A stretch of DNA of 64,000 bases. Source: Tieghemiomyces parasiticus (Eukaryota; Kickxellomycota; Dimargaritomycetes; Dimargaritales; Dimargaritaceae). Positions 38,075 to 49,992 of the stretch are shown piece by piece. Position 1 is the stretch's first letter. Each line of letters starts with the position of its first letter. The notes under the pieces were generated by a model that was given only the letters and a program-made list of their open reading frames with translations, had not been told where the DNA came from and searched no databases. The stretch covers positions 44,948-108,947 of the forward strand of contig JANBPT010000026.1 in the NCBI GenBank assembly GCA_027575765.1. The letters run 5' to 3'. A program made the position numbers and the translations under genes.

Positions 38075-40834
38075 ATGGTTCCGAGGCTGCAGGCCGTGCC
38101 GGCCTTTAGATTCTCTCGAATCATACAACGCCGCATGCGACTCCACTGCTGCGCTCCTCTGCTTAACGGTCGCGCCAGCTCGGGAATCTGTCTGTGGGCC
38201 GTCCCCGCTTGCCATGGCCGCACCTATGCCGTGTTACAGGTCACCGCCTCAGCTTTGGACGCTGTACTACTCCCGGCCTCAGATGCGACGGGCGCCCCAA
38301 ATTCCGCCAAGGTATCCCCAGGCCCCGCTGACGCAGTGCCTGTCCTAGCCGCCGAGCCGGTGCCGACCCCGCCGCCAGTCCAACTGCGACCTTACCAGGA
38401 GGACTGCATCAAAACTTGCTTGGAACAGCTCCAACAGGGTGTACGGCGTCAGGCTGTATCCTTGCCTGTGGGCAGCGGCAAGACAGTGGTCTTCTCCAAC
38501 CTCATCACCCGGATCCCTCAGCCGTTCCCGGGGGCCACACGGACCCTGGTACTCGCGCACCGCGAAGAGCTCCTGCACCAAGCATGTCGCCAGATCGTGC
38601 GCCACGCTCCACAACTTCGCGTCGAGATGGAGCGCGGGATCCACCGGGCCTCAGCCCGGGCCGACGTGATTGTGGCTAGTGTGGCCACACTGGGCCGGGT
38701 AGGCAATGAGGCGCGGCTGGCACGGTTCGATCCTCGCTCATTTAAATGTGTTATCATCGATGAGGCCCACCACGCGGCCGCCGTGGGCTACAACCGCGTA
38801 CTGGCTCACTTCGGCCTGGCGGTCCCGGTGGCTAAAGAAAAATGCGTCGCTGCTGATAAAGAGGCCGCAGACTCACACGTCGATCCGTCAGACTCGCCTC
38901 CAGAGGCAACGGCGGAACCCACTAAGGTGGGAGACAGCCACATTTTTCTATGGGGATGCTCGGCCACTCTGAATCGTCACGATGGCCTCAGCCTGCGTGG
39001 GGTTTTCGACCGCATCACCTACCACCGGGACTTCCTGGAGATGATCGCAGAAAAGTGGCTGTGTGGCCTAAAAGCAGTTGTGGTTGAGACGCGCACCGAC
39101 ATTTCCAAGGTGGGCTCGCAGGGGGGTGATTTCTCAACGGGCCAACTGGCGGCCAAGGTCAACACTGCCGAACGGAACGACATGGTAATTCGGGTGTGGA
39201 AGTCACTGGTACTCGACCCTGCCCTGTTGCCACCATGCACGCCGCCACCTTCGACCTCGCCCCAGCTGGGAGACACTCCCGTCAGAGACGGTGTAGTATC
39301 CCCAGATAGTGCGGAACTGACCGACCTCGACCCCACCCCATCCGCTAAGCAAACTAATTCACCCGATTGTCCCTCCGTAGCGCCACCACCAGTGTCCGCC
39401 TACCGCCGCCGGGCGACCCTTGTCTTCGCTGTGGATATTGAGCATGTGCGGGCGCTCTGGGCGGCCTTCCGCGCGCACGGCATCCCTTGCGAGATGGTGA
39501 CGGGGCGCACGCCAAATGACGAACGGAGCGACATTCTGGCGCGCTTCTACCGGGGTGAGTACCCGGTACTCATCAACTGCGCGATCCTCACCGAAGGTAC
39601 GGACATCCCTCACATTGATTGTATCCTAATGGCCCGACCCACTCAGAGTTCTGGCTTGTACCAGCAGATGGTGGGCCGTGGGCTGCGGCGATCCCCCGGA
39701 AAGACTGACTGCCTGGTCCTCGACTTTGTCGATATAACCCGCAGACGCGCCAACGTGCTGACGCTCCCTGACCTGACAGGCCTGAAGTTTGACTATGTCG
39801 ACGGCCGAAAGGCGGTAACGGGTAAACTAGGGGACGACGAGACCGCCGGTGACATCGCTAACGCGCTATACGCCAATCCCGACCTAGCTGAGGCTCGTGC
39901 CCTGGCCGCTCGCGACACGCAGGATCTCCCGGAGTTCCGAGTCCGGAACCAGCGCAACCCGTTCCGACTGCTTACCAACCAGGACGATCCTGGCGACCTC
40001 GCAGACATATCGCAGTTCCCCTGGGTCCGTGTTACGGATGACCTTTACGTCTACAGCTCGGGTCGGGATATTTACCACATGGTCGAGCGGCGCCTGCCTG
40101 ACACCATCGAGAACGCTGCCGGTAATCGATTGCGGCGTGCAAGGGGCTCTAAGGCGGCCCAATCCCCACCTCCGCCACTAACTGCTGTCGACTCCACGCG
40201 CACCGGCGACACTGACGCTAGAGCTAAGGAGGAGGCGTGGGTAGCATACTACCGCCGCGAGTTTGAGCCGACGAATGGCCCCTTTCGCCGCAAATACCTC
40301 TTCCCACCGTCCTTCATCACCTCGGGATCGACGACGTTCGCCAATGCCATCCACCTCAGTGACGTCTGGCTCCGGAAAAACTCGTCTTGTGCTCCGAAGT
40401 CCACGACCAAGCACCCTAGAGCGCCGTGGCAGCCCAACCGTTACAACCTATGGTCTAGTCTCGCATGGCGTAAACAGGCCGCGAGTCCCGCCCAGGTTGC
40501 TTTGCTAGCGTCTAAAGGCGTGACTTGGGAGCACGATGCTGGGTTGGGGTCGTTGGAGGTGGAAGACAGCGCAGGTACCCAACCGCGCCGGGGTAACAAA
40601 CGACGGGCGGCCAAGGAGCCCACGACGAAGTGCACAATTACGAAGGGCATGGCTAGCGATGTGCTCATCCGTCTCAAGTTTGGAGGGGGTAAGGCCTGGA
40701 AGGATGGCGTGGGGAAGGCCGAAATTAAAGCCGACCGGGCACAGGCCAAGATGAGGAAGGCCAAGGAGACAAGTCAGGCCCAAGCGGCGAAGGCGCGGGC
40801 CTTTTTCGACCAGGGCACCATGTTGCACCTGTAA
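38075..40834 (+). CDS. IRC3: IRC3-like mitochondrial superfamily 2 DNA helicase
   Basis: Intronless, 919 aa. The ATG at 38075 opens an Arg-rich, acid-free leader typical of a mitochondrial presequence. The helicase core begins at LRPYQEDCI (Q-like/motif Ia region). Walker A is LPVGSGKTVVF at about 130, motif Ia LVLAHREELL, motif II DEAH in VIIDEAHHAAA at about 227, and motif III GCSATLNR at about 295. The second RecA lobe has LVFAVDIEHV, AILTEGTDIPHID and motif VI QMVGRGLRR at about 531. IRC3 is a branch-migrating dsDNA translocase that protects mitochondrial DNA. It is longer than yeast Irc3 (about 690 aa) because of Pro/Ser/Thr-rich insertions between the lobes and a Lys/Arg-rich C-terminal tail. 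A radical-repair relative is less likely given the DEAH core and leader. Confidence 0.88.
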   Translation: MVPRLQAVPAFRFSRIIQRRMRLHCCAPLLNGRASSGICLWAVPACHGRTYAVLQVTASALDAVLLPASDATGAPNSAKVSPGPADAVPVLAAEPVPTPPPVQLRPYQEDCIKTCLEQLQQGVRRQAVSLPVGSGKTVVFSNLITRIPQPFPGATRTLVLAHREELLHQACRQIVRHAPQLRVEMERGIHRASARADVIVASVATLGRVGNEARLARFDPRSFKCVIIDEAHHAAAVGYNRVLAHFGLAVPVAKEKCVAADKEAADSHVDPSDSPPEATAEPTKVGDSHIFLWGCSATLNRHDGLSLRGVFDRITYHRDFLEMIAEKWLCGLKAVVVETRTDISKVGSQGGDFSTGQLAAKVNTAERNDMVIRVWKSLVLDPALLPPCTPPPSTSPQLGDTPVRDGVVSPDSAELTDLDPTPSAKQTNSPDCPSVAPPPVSAYRRRATLVFAVDIEHVRALWAAFRAHGIPCEMVTGRTPNDERSDILARFYRGEYPVLINCAILTEGTDIPHIDCILMARPTQSSGLYQQMVGRGLRRSPGKTDCLVLDFVDITRRRANVLTLPDLTGLKFDYVDGRKAVTGKLGDDETAGDIANALYANPDLAEARALAARDTQDLPEFRVRNQRNPFRLLTNQDDPGDLADISQFPWVRVTDDLYVYSSGRDIYHMVERRLPDTIENAAGNRLRRARGSKAAQSPPPPLTAVDSTRTGDTDARAKEEAWVAYYRREFEPTNGPFRRKYLFPPSFITSGSTTFANAIHLSDVWLRKNSSCAPKSTTKHPRAPWQPNRYNLWSSLAWRKQAASPAQVALLASKGVTWEHDAGLGSLEVEDSAGTQPRRGNKRRAAKEPTTKCTITKGMASDVLIRLKFGGGKAWKDGVGKAEIKADRAQAKMRKAKETSQAQAAKARAFFDQGTMLHL

Positions 40835-41585
40835 GATGCAATATAGGCGCATCAACAGTGGCATGGATTTTACCAAATCCTGCTGCGAGGGTAATAGTCC
40901 TGTGAACAGCTGACCTTTTTAGTGGGATATTTGTATCGTAACCTCTGTACCATTAAATATAATCCGCCACCCACCACTTGACAGTCCCAACGTATAGTAG
41001 CTGTACTAATGGCATTTGGTCGTGTTCCTCATCGACCGGGTAGCCTTACCAGGCATCCCTAGTTAACATGTCGGCCAATTCATCGGCCCTGATTATAGTG
41101 GATAAAGATGCCATCGTAGCGGGCCAGTCGGCAACAATGCTGCACACTATAGGTATCGTGTTTCCATCTTCCTGGGGTGTTGTAGGAACCTGTTGGCTTT
41201 ATTACGCTACTTATATTTCTTACAGGTGCCGTAACGGTAGGTTAATTCGAAACCTATATAGCAGATGCCTGCTTTAAGTTGATACCTGCTCCATATGCGC
41301 TACTCGCACCTCGCGATTCAGGAGGGACTGGGCCAAGGCAGGCCCTCTACCAAACGCCATCCCTACGTCGAACTCAATCCTGCCGAAATGATGCCTGGGA
41401 TATAGCACAAGGATGCGCCGGAAGTAATGTGGTCCAGATTTAATCAAGCGGAGTCGAAGGGCTGGGCGGCCGAAGTAAGAATGGGTAGAGTATTGATTGC
41501 ATTCATGATAAATTCAAGCAGTGGTCGGATCGTTCATCGTCCATGTGTATATATATAAATATGTCAACATCGTGCCTATGGCTAA
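40835..41585. other. Intergenic between convergent IRC3 and COG1
   Basis: 750 bp with short ORFs only and TA-rich runs. It presumably holds both 3' ends. Confidence 0.55.
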
Positions 41586-44500
41586 TCAAACACTACCCAG
41601 CATGCGGCGCACACTGTGGGACCAGGTAGTGGCTTGCGCGAGGCACGCCTGTACTGCAGTGGACGACAAGTACTGGTCATCCTCGGTGTCCGAAAGTTCG
41701 AGCTGTCGGGCCTGGTGGGGGAGCGGGGGATAATTGAGGGGTGGGGCTGCGGTTAGTATCCTGGATTGGCCGGACAATACCCAGCGTTACGTGACCAAAA
41801 GGAAACCAGTTCATGTCTGTTAGATTATACCATGGCTTACCTTGCGTACCAGCTCCGCTTCCACATGATGCCAGGCGGGTTCTAAGTCCGATAGAGATGG
41901 TGATGCAGCCACACGGCTAACTGTATCGAGGCAGGTGCGGAAAAAAGTCAGGTCCACTAGGAGCTGACCGAACATGGCGGGCAGGGCCTCGTCGGATGCC
42001 TTATCATTTCCATCGGCCGTGATCCAGGGTTCGCCATTCGGCGACGGGATATTCAGGTATTCGGCCACCTGGGTGGGGTCGACTGCACCCTCGCCGGTGA
42101 GGGTAGGCTTGTCGATATGTTCCAACCAGACCGACCCGGTGGCAGCGTACGTCCAAACTAGAACCAACGCGGCCAGGTCGCGATGCCACTCCCGGGCTAG
42201 GGTCGCTGGGACCGCTAACGCCCCGCGGAGGGCAGCCAGTACCCCGAACCAGTCGTGTAGAATCTCCGCTACGAACGGCGAGACGGTCTTGCGGAGGAGA
42301 AGTGGCGGAATGGCCTCGCCAGTCTCGTCGGCTGGGAAGCCCGGGACCAGGGTATCGGTGACCGGATCGACGGTCGCGGTGGTCGAATACGCCGACCGGA
42401 CCGCCGCATGCCAGCGTCGCAAGAGCCGCGCCAGGTGGTGGCGAACGTAACGTTGGTAGCAGCCTGAAAGAAGCTTTATGATGTTCGCCCCAAGAGTTTC
42501 CCGGCGGATGTGCAAGCTAGTAGCGTTTTCTACTGAAAGGGCTAACCGGCGGTCGCTACAGGCTGCCACAAACTTCCGGTCGAGGCGCAGAATATTCAGG
42601 AGCACGTCGGCCCAACGCAGGGAAGCCAGGGCCTGGGCCGGCACGTCCTCGCTCTGGCCGGCACTTTCCTGGGCAAGGACCGAGTCGGATCCATTCGATT
42701 TCGAGGAGAGTTGGCCCGCAACTTCGGCGATCAGTTCTTCTATGCCGGACAGATAAGCATCGGTAAGTGTGTGCGTGAACTCCACGGGGTACGCGGAACC
42801 GTCGGCGGGCAGCAGGCCCTGGAGTTGCTTTCCATCTTTACGGCGCTGCCGGTACCAGCGCATGGTGGTACTAAGGTAGGCGCTGAACTCGCGGTTCCAT
42901 TGGGCTACATCAGTAGGGTGGAGGGTCAAGGGCCGGCAAGCGGTGGTGTGAATGTCAGCACGGAGCTGCGCCACCGGGCCCGCGGCTGGCTTGGCTGGCC
43001 GGCTTTGGGGAAGACGTGAGGAAAGGGCGGCGTGCGGTGAGGCGATCCTGATACCTGTTGTGTTGTCACTCCAGGCAGCGTCCAGAGGTGCCACATCTAT
43101 ATCGGAAGCAGTAGTGTCCAGTAGGCGCTGAGCCCTAGCATAGAGTAAATGCCGGAATCGACTGCCGAGCCGGGACATGACGGACTGGTCGACCACGGAC
43201 TGAAAGAGTAAGGCATGGAGCACGGTGACCAAGGTAGGTAGGTCTCGAGGTGGTCTGGTAGGCGGCGCGGTCGAGGTCGAGCCGTACGACCGCACAAAAT
43301 CGCCCAGCCAGGCTACTGGCAGGTTTCGCAGGGCCGCAGGCTGGGGTGTGAGGGCATTGGTCTGTAACAGATCACACGTCGGACTGAAATGGAGCTCGTC
43401 CAGTTCGCGCCCGGTCGATTCCGTCCCCTCTGAAGCGGCAGGATCGTCGAGGAGGCGTTTCACGGCGGGCACGAGGACCTCGCGTAGCATCTTAGCGAGC
43501 CAGTGACGAACCGGATCGTCAAAACGGGCAGCGGCGGTAGAGTCGGTGGAGGACATCGCGGTTGGCTGCCACGGGGGCGCGAAGTACAGCAGGGCCGCTG
43601 GTAAGTGATTGTAGACCGCAGTCTGGCTAGCCAGGAGTGGCAAGGTGGTCGTGTGAGTAAGAGAAGACCGGGATCTGTGGCTGGTACGTAGGCCTCTGAG
43701 GGGTGGTGCCCCACGATTAAGGGTACTGACGCCGCCAGCTGTCAAGTTGGTACCCCCAGTGGACACCGCTGATGTGCCAGTTGCCGTCCGGGACACCGCA
43801 CGGGATGGTCCCATGGCGGCGGCCGCAAGGCCCCACTGTATGTAGGTGAAAAGGTTAGGGAAGGTCTCGGGAGCGCGCGGAGGAGCGGCGAAAAGCAGGG
43901 CGAAGTAAACCCAGGCCGGCCGAGCTTCAGGCATGGCTGTGGAGAAGTAGTCGGCCCGGTGGGAAGGCTCAGGAGAGACTCCAACGGGATAGGGCGATTT
44001 GGAGTCACCCAGGAGACGCATGGACCCGCGGCGAGCACCCAGCGGCGGCCGATCAGGTCCAGTACAGAGCTCGCTACCACTGCTGCCGGCCCCACCCGCG
44101 CGGGCCAACTCGTGCAGGACCTCTTCGACAGCGCAGCGTGAAGCGGTAGCTAAAACCCCGGCCGGGGACCCTACAGCTTGGTCGGCTGACGGTGGCGGGG
44201 TACGTACTGCTACCGGCGAGTTTGTGGACCGTAGGGTATTGCGTCGGCTCAGACGGGCCCGGTGGGAGGCGAGTGGCGTTCCGTCGCTGCCGTAGCGGTG
44301 CAAGTCGAACCGAAGAGACCAGTGACTCAGCACGGCGGCATCCGGCGCGAAAAGGAGGGTGGCGTCCCGTATGACATCGACGGCGAATCCGATCAGCTGG
44401 TTGACGGCTGCGTTATAGCCCTCGGCTGCCCCGGTGACCCGACCGCACAGGGTGGCCAGGGCACGTTCGCGGCCGGCGAGAAATTTAGCCAAGAGATCAG

Positions 44501-45314
44501 TCGTTGACGCCTGGTAGAAAAGACCCCAGGCGCCGAGGGCGTGGAGGGCGACGATAGGTAGCGCCCATGTCTCAGACGGTGCTTTATTCGGGAGTGCGGG
44601 GCCGGTGATCTCGGGGTTATAGGGATCCAAGTCCAGGGCGCTCAAGACCTCGTCGCAGCGCTCAGTAATTTTGTCATGGAAGCGGCTGATAAGGGACCAC
44701 TGCTTGTGTGCTACAGGAAACAGTGCAAGGGTCGGAGTGGCGTGGCCTGGCTGATTCTCGGCTCCCCGCGACGGCTGTTGGTCCCGTTGGGTCCGCTCGA
44801 GATTAGCATACACTTCGGCGGCGTACAGGTACAAGACCGCGGCAGGTAGGAGGTGCTGGCGGTCGAGAGCCTGCCAGATGAGTTCCGGAATGTCGATGAG
44901 GACCTTGACCTGCGCGGCGAGTGCATAATACCCCGCGGCGTCCGGCTCGTCGGCGGGCTGGCGCAGGTTCGCTGTCACGATGCGTGACGGCCGGGCCGGA
45001 CCCGTGGGGACAGCGGGCCGGGCGGTCTCGCGAATATGGTCGCAGGCCGTGGCAATGTAGTTGGCCTGTTTATTGAGGTGGACGATGGAATCCGCCGCGG
45101 CGATGACCTCCCGGTACTCCGACCCGACCAGCTGCTGAAGCTGCTGCCCTTTGGCCTGGGCCTGTGTTTGCAAATTGCGATGGTACCGCCGGAGTTCCGG
45201 AATGGAGAACTGTTCGAGCCAGCCCTGGACCTGCCCTGTGAGGTCGTCAGCGTTAGGGTGGAATTGCGGCAGGGCGACCGTAGGACCCGGCAGTTTGCGT
45301 GCGGCCTTGGACAT
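41586..45314 (-). CDS. COG1: Conserved oligomeric Golgi complex subunit 1
   Basis: Exons 41841-45314 and 41586-41711 encode 1199 aa. COG1 is in lobe A of the COG tether, which directs retrograde vesicles within the Golgi. The N-terminus has the Vps51/COG1-type helix: WLEQFSIPELRRYHRNLQ, then LQQLVGSEYREVIAAADSI. This is followed by a long helical domain with low-complexity Ser/Thr/Pro/Ala insertions near residues 350-620. The last intron has a GTAAGC donor at 41840, a perfect TACTAAC branch site and a CACCAG acceptor. It replaces a read-through stop by a 42-codon exon (ARQLELSDTEDD... to RRMLGSV). Without splicing, the protein would end six codons after the donor. The family assignment rests mainly on the N-terminal motif and length. 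Confidence 0.85.
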
Positions 45315-47769
45315 TGTGAGAATAGTGGAAACGGGGAAACGCTAGACTATTGGAATTGTGATGAGGGCAGAATTCTGGGACAGGGAGGGTACAGCAGGCA
45401 GGGTCCATCTGTGCATGCTGAGGCAAAGAGTCAGACACGACCAGTGGTCACTGGACAACCGAAGGTGGGAGTGAAGGAGAGGGTAGCGTTCGAAGAACGG
45501 GGCGACGGCTAGCCTGGGTCCTGGGGGATATACGCATCCAGTCTGGTTACCTATCGCCTAACGCCCTGGACCAGCCCACGGATACTATTTTTATATTTAC
45601 TGCAAACGTGGAAAGTAAAGGGAATACAATTGGCCAGATGACTGTTTCGATATTTCACTTTTTTACATGTCCTTTCTAACCAACCGGATACTTGGCACTT
45701 TTATCCACTGGCAATTACGTACCTTATGGTATTAACATGGGTGCCCTAGGTTACATATACGTGGCGATAGAGGATGTGGTAAAGACGTTTTCTCAACGAG
45801 TACTGGCGCGCCATGCATTACGCGCAGCTACCCAATTGATCAGAAACCGAGATATAATATTACCCTCGCGTCACTAAGCAATATAGTGCCTTTTATATGC
45901 TAGCTGGGTACTGACTAAGCAATACCTCTGGATCTTATCTTTGATGTGGGATATTACCCATCGCTACACCTCATAACCTTTTGTTTACAAGAATCTAGTT
46001 ATTTATTTAAAATACCCCTGACCCGATTAGGGTTCATCTACCTCAATCGACTAAAGATGGCGAATAATGACCCCTGATGTAACTACTGGGCAACTGTATA
46101 CCCCCATTTCAGACCGTCTGTGCGGCTGCTTCGCGTCCTAGTAGGATGGTAATAATCTCACGCCCCTCTTCTTTGCCCCGCGAATTGTGGACCCCGGGCC
46201 CTTCTGGTTATCCAACTGGCTGCGACGTATAAAGTTTGCATTTCGTATCGTAAGCACTCACAATCGGCCCCCTCTCAATCGGCGGGGAGGGGCGATTCTC
46301 GCCATCAGAAGGTGTAAAGAACAAGCCGCCACATTCATCCTTCCCGCCTCTTAGGACCACTTCTTTCCATGTGCCCTCATCGCATAGTCTGCTTGGCCGC
46401 GATGTGTCGGTTTCGCTTCCTTTGGCACATCTATTTGCGTGCATTCGACAGGTCAGACCATCAGTGTCCGTCGGTCTGCATCCCTTACCTATCCCCCTCC
46501 CTCAGGCCTCCTCCTGACCTGTAAGGCATTGTCATAAATCAATTGGACAAAAGTAGAAGTGGTGAGAATTGGAGAGCTGGAGGGTGGGAAACGGCAATAT
46601 TGATAATGGGACATGCATAATGTGAATGCGTAAGAAATACCAGTTCACACTATTCAGAAACTACGGGTAGGGTAACACGAATCCCTTTATCGAAAGGAAT
46701 ACCCTATCATCGAATTCCGCATTCCTCTATAGCTGATTTTCACTACCGACCAGCCCTCCCTCTCCTCCGCTAATAAACCACCCATGTTGAACCGGCCCTG
46801 TCTAGTTTTTTATAATCTTTACTCGCTTATAAGGGGACATTACAAATCTTTTCCGAGTCTACCTTGCCGAAATAATCACTACTTGAGATTACTCAGCTGA
46901 AAGGTTAAAGCCGCGTGAATGTTAGTACTGTGTACTCATTCTAGGTATTGAACGTCACCCTCTTGGAATAAAATATTTATGCAGTGGGAGAACAGTACCT
47001 TTATGATATATCTATATATCCTAACTGGGATGGCATAATTTTCCCCCAAAAAAACTTGGCACATGGACAACCCATAATGTTAAGCTGATAAAAAAAACTC
47101 CCTTCACAGAGTCGCATTTACAATCTTGACCTCGTGCACAGCACTCTCACGCCCCACTGTGACCAGAAAGTCGGGGGCTAATGAATGGCGTATAGTGTTT
47201 TTCGGTAATTTAGGGGAACATTTTTTGAAGCCGTTTCCTTGCCAATCGGATAACTTTGGGGAATCAAATCCTTGCGCATCTCACCTGGTTCCATCGGTCG
47301 CGGCTTATTAGTGTAGATGCACGTTGTCTTCAACCCAGTCCGTAAAAAACCGTTTATCAATTTGGTCGCAGTCGTAAGGCAGTAGGGTGATCAGTCCCAG
47401 GTGTCTGATTTTTATCACCATTGCTTCTTTAGGTCGGAAGACAGGCCATGTTGTGACGATGGTAAGGGTATAAAAATATATATCGTCCTTGCCAAGTCCT
47501 TCGAGATGACCTACCACCCTCCTCCCAAGTTCACTTGCCTGCCTCATACACGCTAGTATCGCTGTGGGTGCGCCCTCGTACCCTGCTCCTTACCAACTAA
47601 CCACACTCAAGCAAGCTGTAAGTACGAACTGCGCTGTGGAACGTACCTTAAATTCGTGTGCACCATCTTACGGTGGTAGTCGCTCCCGCATAGCCTAGCT
47701 CGCTTTATTCATGCATATTTTCTTCAATTACCTTCCACCCATCACTGCTGCCCTATTCGTCGCAGCACC
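45315..47769. other. A+T-rich intergenic, no gene recognised
   Basis: 2.5 kb of low-GC DNA with TA runs and A/T tracts (for example near 46990 and 47050). No ORF over 80 codons and no recognisable RNA gene. Confidence 0.55.
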
Positions 47770-47961
47770 ATGTGCAAAGTTATCTGGATTGGACACGACT
47801 GTGGCTTTGTAGAGGTGTCTAAAAAATACCAGTACTGTGGTAACGCCCGGAACGATGCTACCGGAAAGGCCAAAAGCGCATGTGCCAGGCCACAAGGCGA
47901 GGCCCTAGTTTACAGCGGGAAATTCTGTCGGAGACCAGATTGTTTTATCTGCGGGTACTAG
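47770..47961 (+). CDS. Small cysteine-rich protein, MC-type, copy 1
   Basis: 63 aa from an ATG in a strong context (GCACCATGTGC). It begins MCKVIW and has seven Cys: 2, 11, 23, 38, 53, 58 and 61, ending with C-x4-C-x2-C. Small proteins that start Met-Cys, with His/Cys near residue 10 and a C-terminal C-x(n)-C-x2-C, are widespread in fungal genomes; most are uncharacterised. The Cys/His spacing could bind zinc. There is no signal peptide, so it is probably intracellular. The next such gene lies 0.9 kb downstream with the same terminal spacing, which supports both as genes despite their size. Function is unknown. Confidence 0.55.
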   Translation: MCKVIWIGHDCGFVEVSKKYQYCGNARNDATGKAKSACARPQGEALVYSGKFCRRPDCFICGY

Positions 47962-48867
47962 GTCGGACACCTTCCTCTATACGTCGTGGCCTTCCTCCTT
48001 CACCGGTATCTCCGCCTGGCCGCTTCCATTTGTAATGCGGCAGGCCGCAGTCTGTCCCTGTCAAATATCGACTGTACGCCAGCACCACTGTCTACACTAG
48101 TATGATTATTAGAATTTCGCTACTAAGAGGACAGTAATCACCACCATGCATTAGAGTGAGGGTAGTCACCGTTAGAGCAATGGTCATCGGCGAGGCAGGT
48201 GATACCGTCTCGTTATAGTCCATACCGATGCGCCAGCGATGGTAATTGTGCCCGACTCCCAGCCTTTTTTGGGAGGCACTGCCAATTGCTGTCACACTGA
48301 TAGAACACCCCATTGTATGTTGATGTACCTTTGTCGCCTCTGGATGCTAATAAAGCTGCTCTTGTGACCATCGGTATTTAGTCAGTAATAACCCAACGGC
48401 TAGGATTAAACTAGCTGGGGCATAAGCCGCGACGCTGACCGACGCTTTTGCGGGTATAGCATGGCCGCCCCTACCCGCCAGCGGTCTCCTCAGAAACTGC
48501 ACAGTCGCTACGCTTACCCTCACTGATAGAACAGCATGGCATTTTCTACAGTTTATTCCTTGACTGCCACCGGTAACCCTTCTTTACCACCCCTAAACCA
48601 TTTGTGCAGCTCATGTCCGCATCGTAAGGGCGCCCGCACCTCAATGTGGGAGGTACTGTCCAGGTCGCTTTGCCTTTGTACATGTGACTTGCGCCGTTGG
48701 ACAACCAGGGCTATATCATCGAATACGGCTTACTACTTGATTAAATCAAGCCTGTCGGAGCTAAGGAAGCTTAGGATTTGGGGTCAACATGGTCAGCGCC
48801 CCCCCCCACGCATACTCACTCTCTAGAATCCTGGATACCCCTTCATTCCTAATATCAGTTAAGAGAT
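47962..48867. other. Spacer between the two cysteine-rich ORFs
   Basis: 0.9 kb. A 96-codon frame at 48536-48826 (plus) contains a CSSC and a CLCTC cluster, but has neither the MC start nor the terminal motif; not called. Confidence 0.45.
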
Positions 48868-49095
48868 ATGTGCCGACTGATTTTTTTCGGTACCTGTGCG
48901 ATGTACAGGTTGACTGATATATCCGGGTACCGCAAGGACGCCCTACGCGATGCCAGTGGCATCGTTACAGATCGCTGCGAGGATTTGGATGATAACTTGC
49001 TGGTCGCCCTGATGTTCACATGTGATGGTCCGCGCTGCGCCGTCTGCCAAGGCCCATGGTCGAACCTTGCTCAACATCAACACCACTTTGACTAG
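48868..49095 (+). CDS. Small cysteine-rich protein, MC-type, copy 2
   Basis: 75 aa starting MCRLIFFGTC. Cys at 2, 10 and 37, and the closing trio C-x4-C-x2-C at about 52, 57 and 60, match copy 1 in place and spacing (CDGPRCAVC here, CRRPDCFIC there). A His-rich tail (QHQHHF) follows. The middle has diverged, with an acidic DRCEDLDDN segment. The start context (GATATGT) is weaker than in copy 1. Likely an old tandem duplicate of 47770-47961. No signal peptide; function unknown, possibly a metal-binding or redox-sensitive small protein. Confidence 0.5.
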   Translation: MCRLIFFGTCAMYRLTDISGYRKDALRDASGIVTDRCEDLDDNLLVALMFTCDGPRCAVCQGPWSNLAQHQHHFD

Positions 49096-49992
49096 AACTC
49101 GGAGCATAATATATATATATTGTGAAGTGCTGCAGCTGCACCCTATTGTGCTAACCGGCTGCTGCGGAGTCGAAAAAAATGCTCATCTGTGGCCCCTTTG
49201 TTTGTTGCGTGTCTAATGACAGGCGTGGTTTGGTATACCGATATGTGTATGCAACCGATGCCCGGCAGCATTTATAATCCAACTTAGAGCTTAAGGCGCA
49301 ATGAGTAAAACACTGATTCAATAACCAACTTCGTCACGCACAACCCGCAGCACTCCTGCTTTGCACCCGGGGGCGGGTGCTGGCAGTACACCAGATTCCG
49401 CGGCAGGTGAAACTCGCTCGCCTCCGTAACGCGTGACGCCCTGAAACCTCATATCCAAGGGAGGGTCACCCGAAACCATCGGCCGGCTCATACCATGGTT
49501 TTTATGAAGGAAGAAGCCGGAGGGACTCTAGTAGGGGATCATTGAAACCGGGTCTATTTCTTCAGACTGAGGGAGGTATGGCACTTCCCCGCCTAGCGAC
49601 CTAAGGCTGCCCGACCTAGAGCAACCAAACTCTGTCGATCGGGTTGCGTAAGCACGCAGACCATCCACAAGTTCCTTTATCCGCACCTCTCGAAAAGACT
49701 GCTTCTCCCCTCGTCCCCATCCCCCCGCCCACCCCTTGGAACTCTCTTGTAGCCCTCTCGATTTCGTAACACAGAATCCTCTCCCGAAGAGCGTCGGGGC
49801 GATTCCGTTCCACAGCGCGGCCTTCCAGCCCTCCACCTCTGTTCATTATCGGACCTAAGCCGCCCTTCCTAGCCATTGATCTCTGCCACAATCCGTCGCT
49901 CGGAATCGGATCCGCTCTTCTATCGCTATCCCGTTTACACCTTCTCCCCCCTCACCTTCCCTCGCCTCGCCTCGAAACCACTGCTGTTCCGC
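49096..49992. other. Upstream region of the ABC transporter gene
   Basis: 0.9 kb without a gene. The ABC reading frame is open upstream to 49876 but the first ATG is at 49993. TA run near 49110. Confidence 0.55.
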
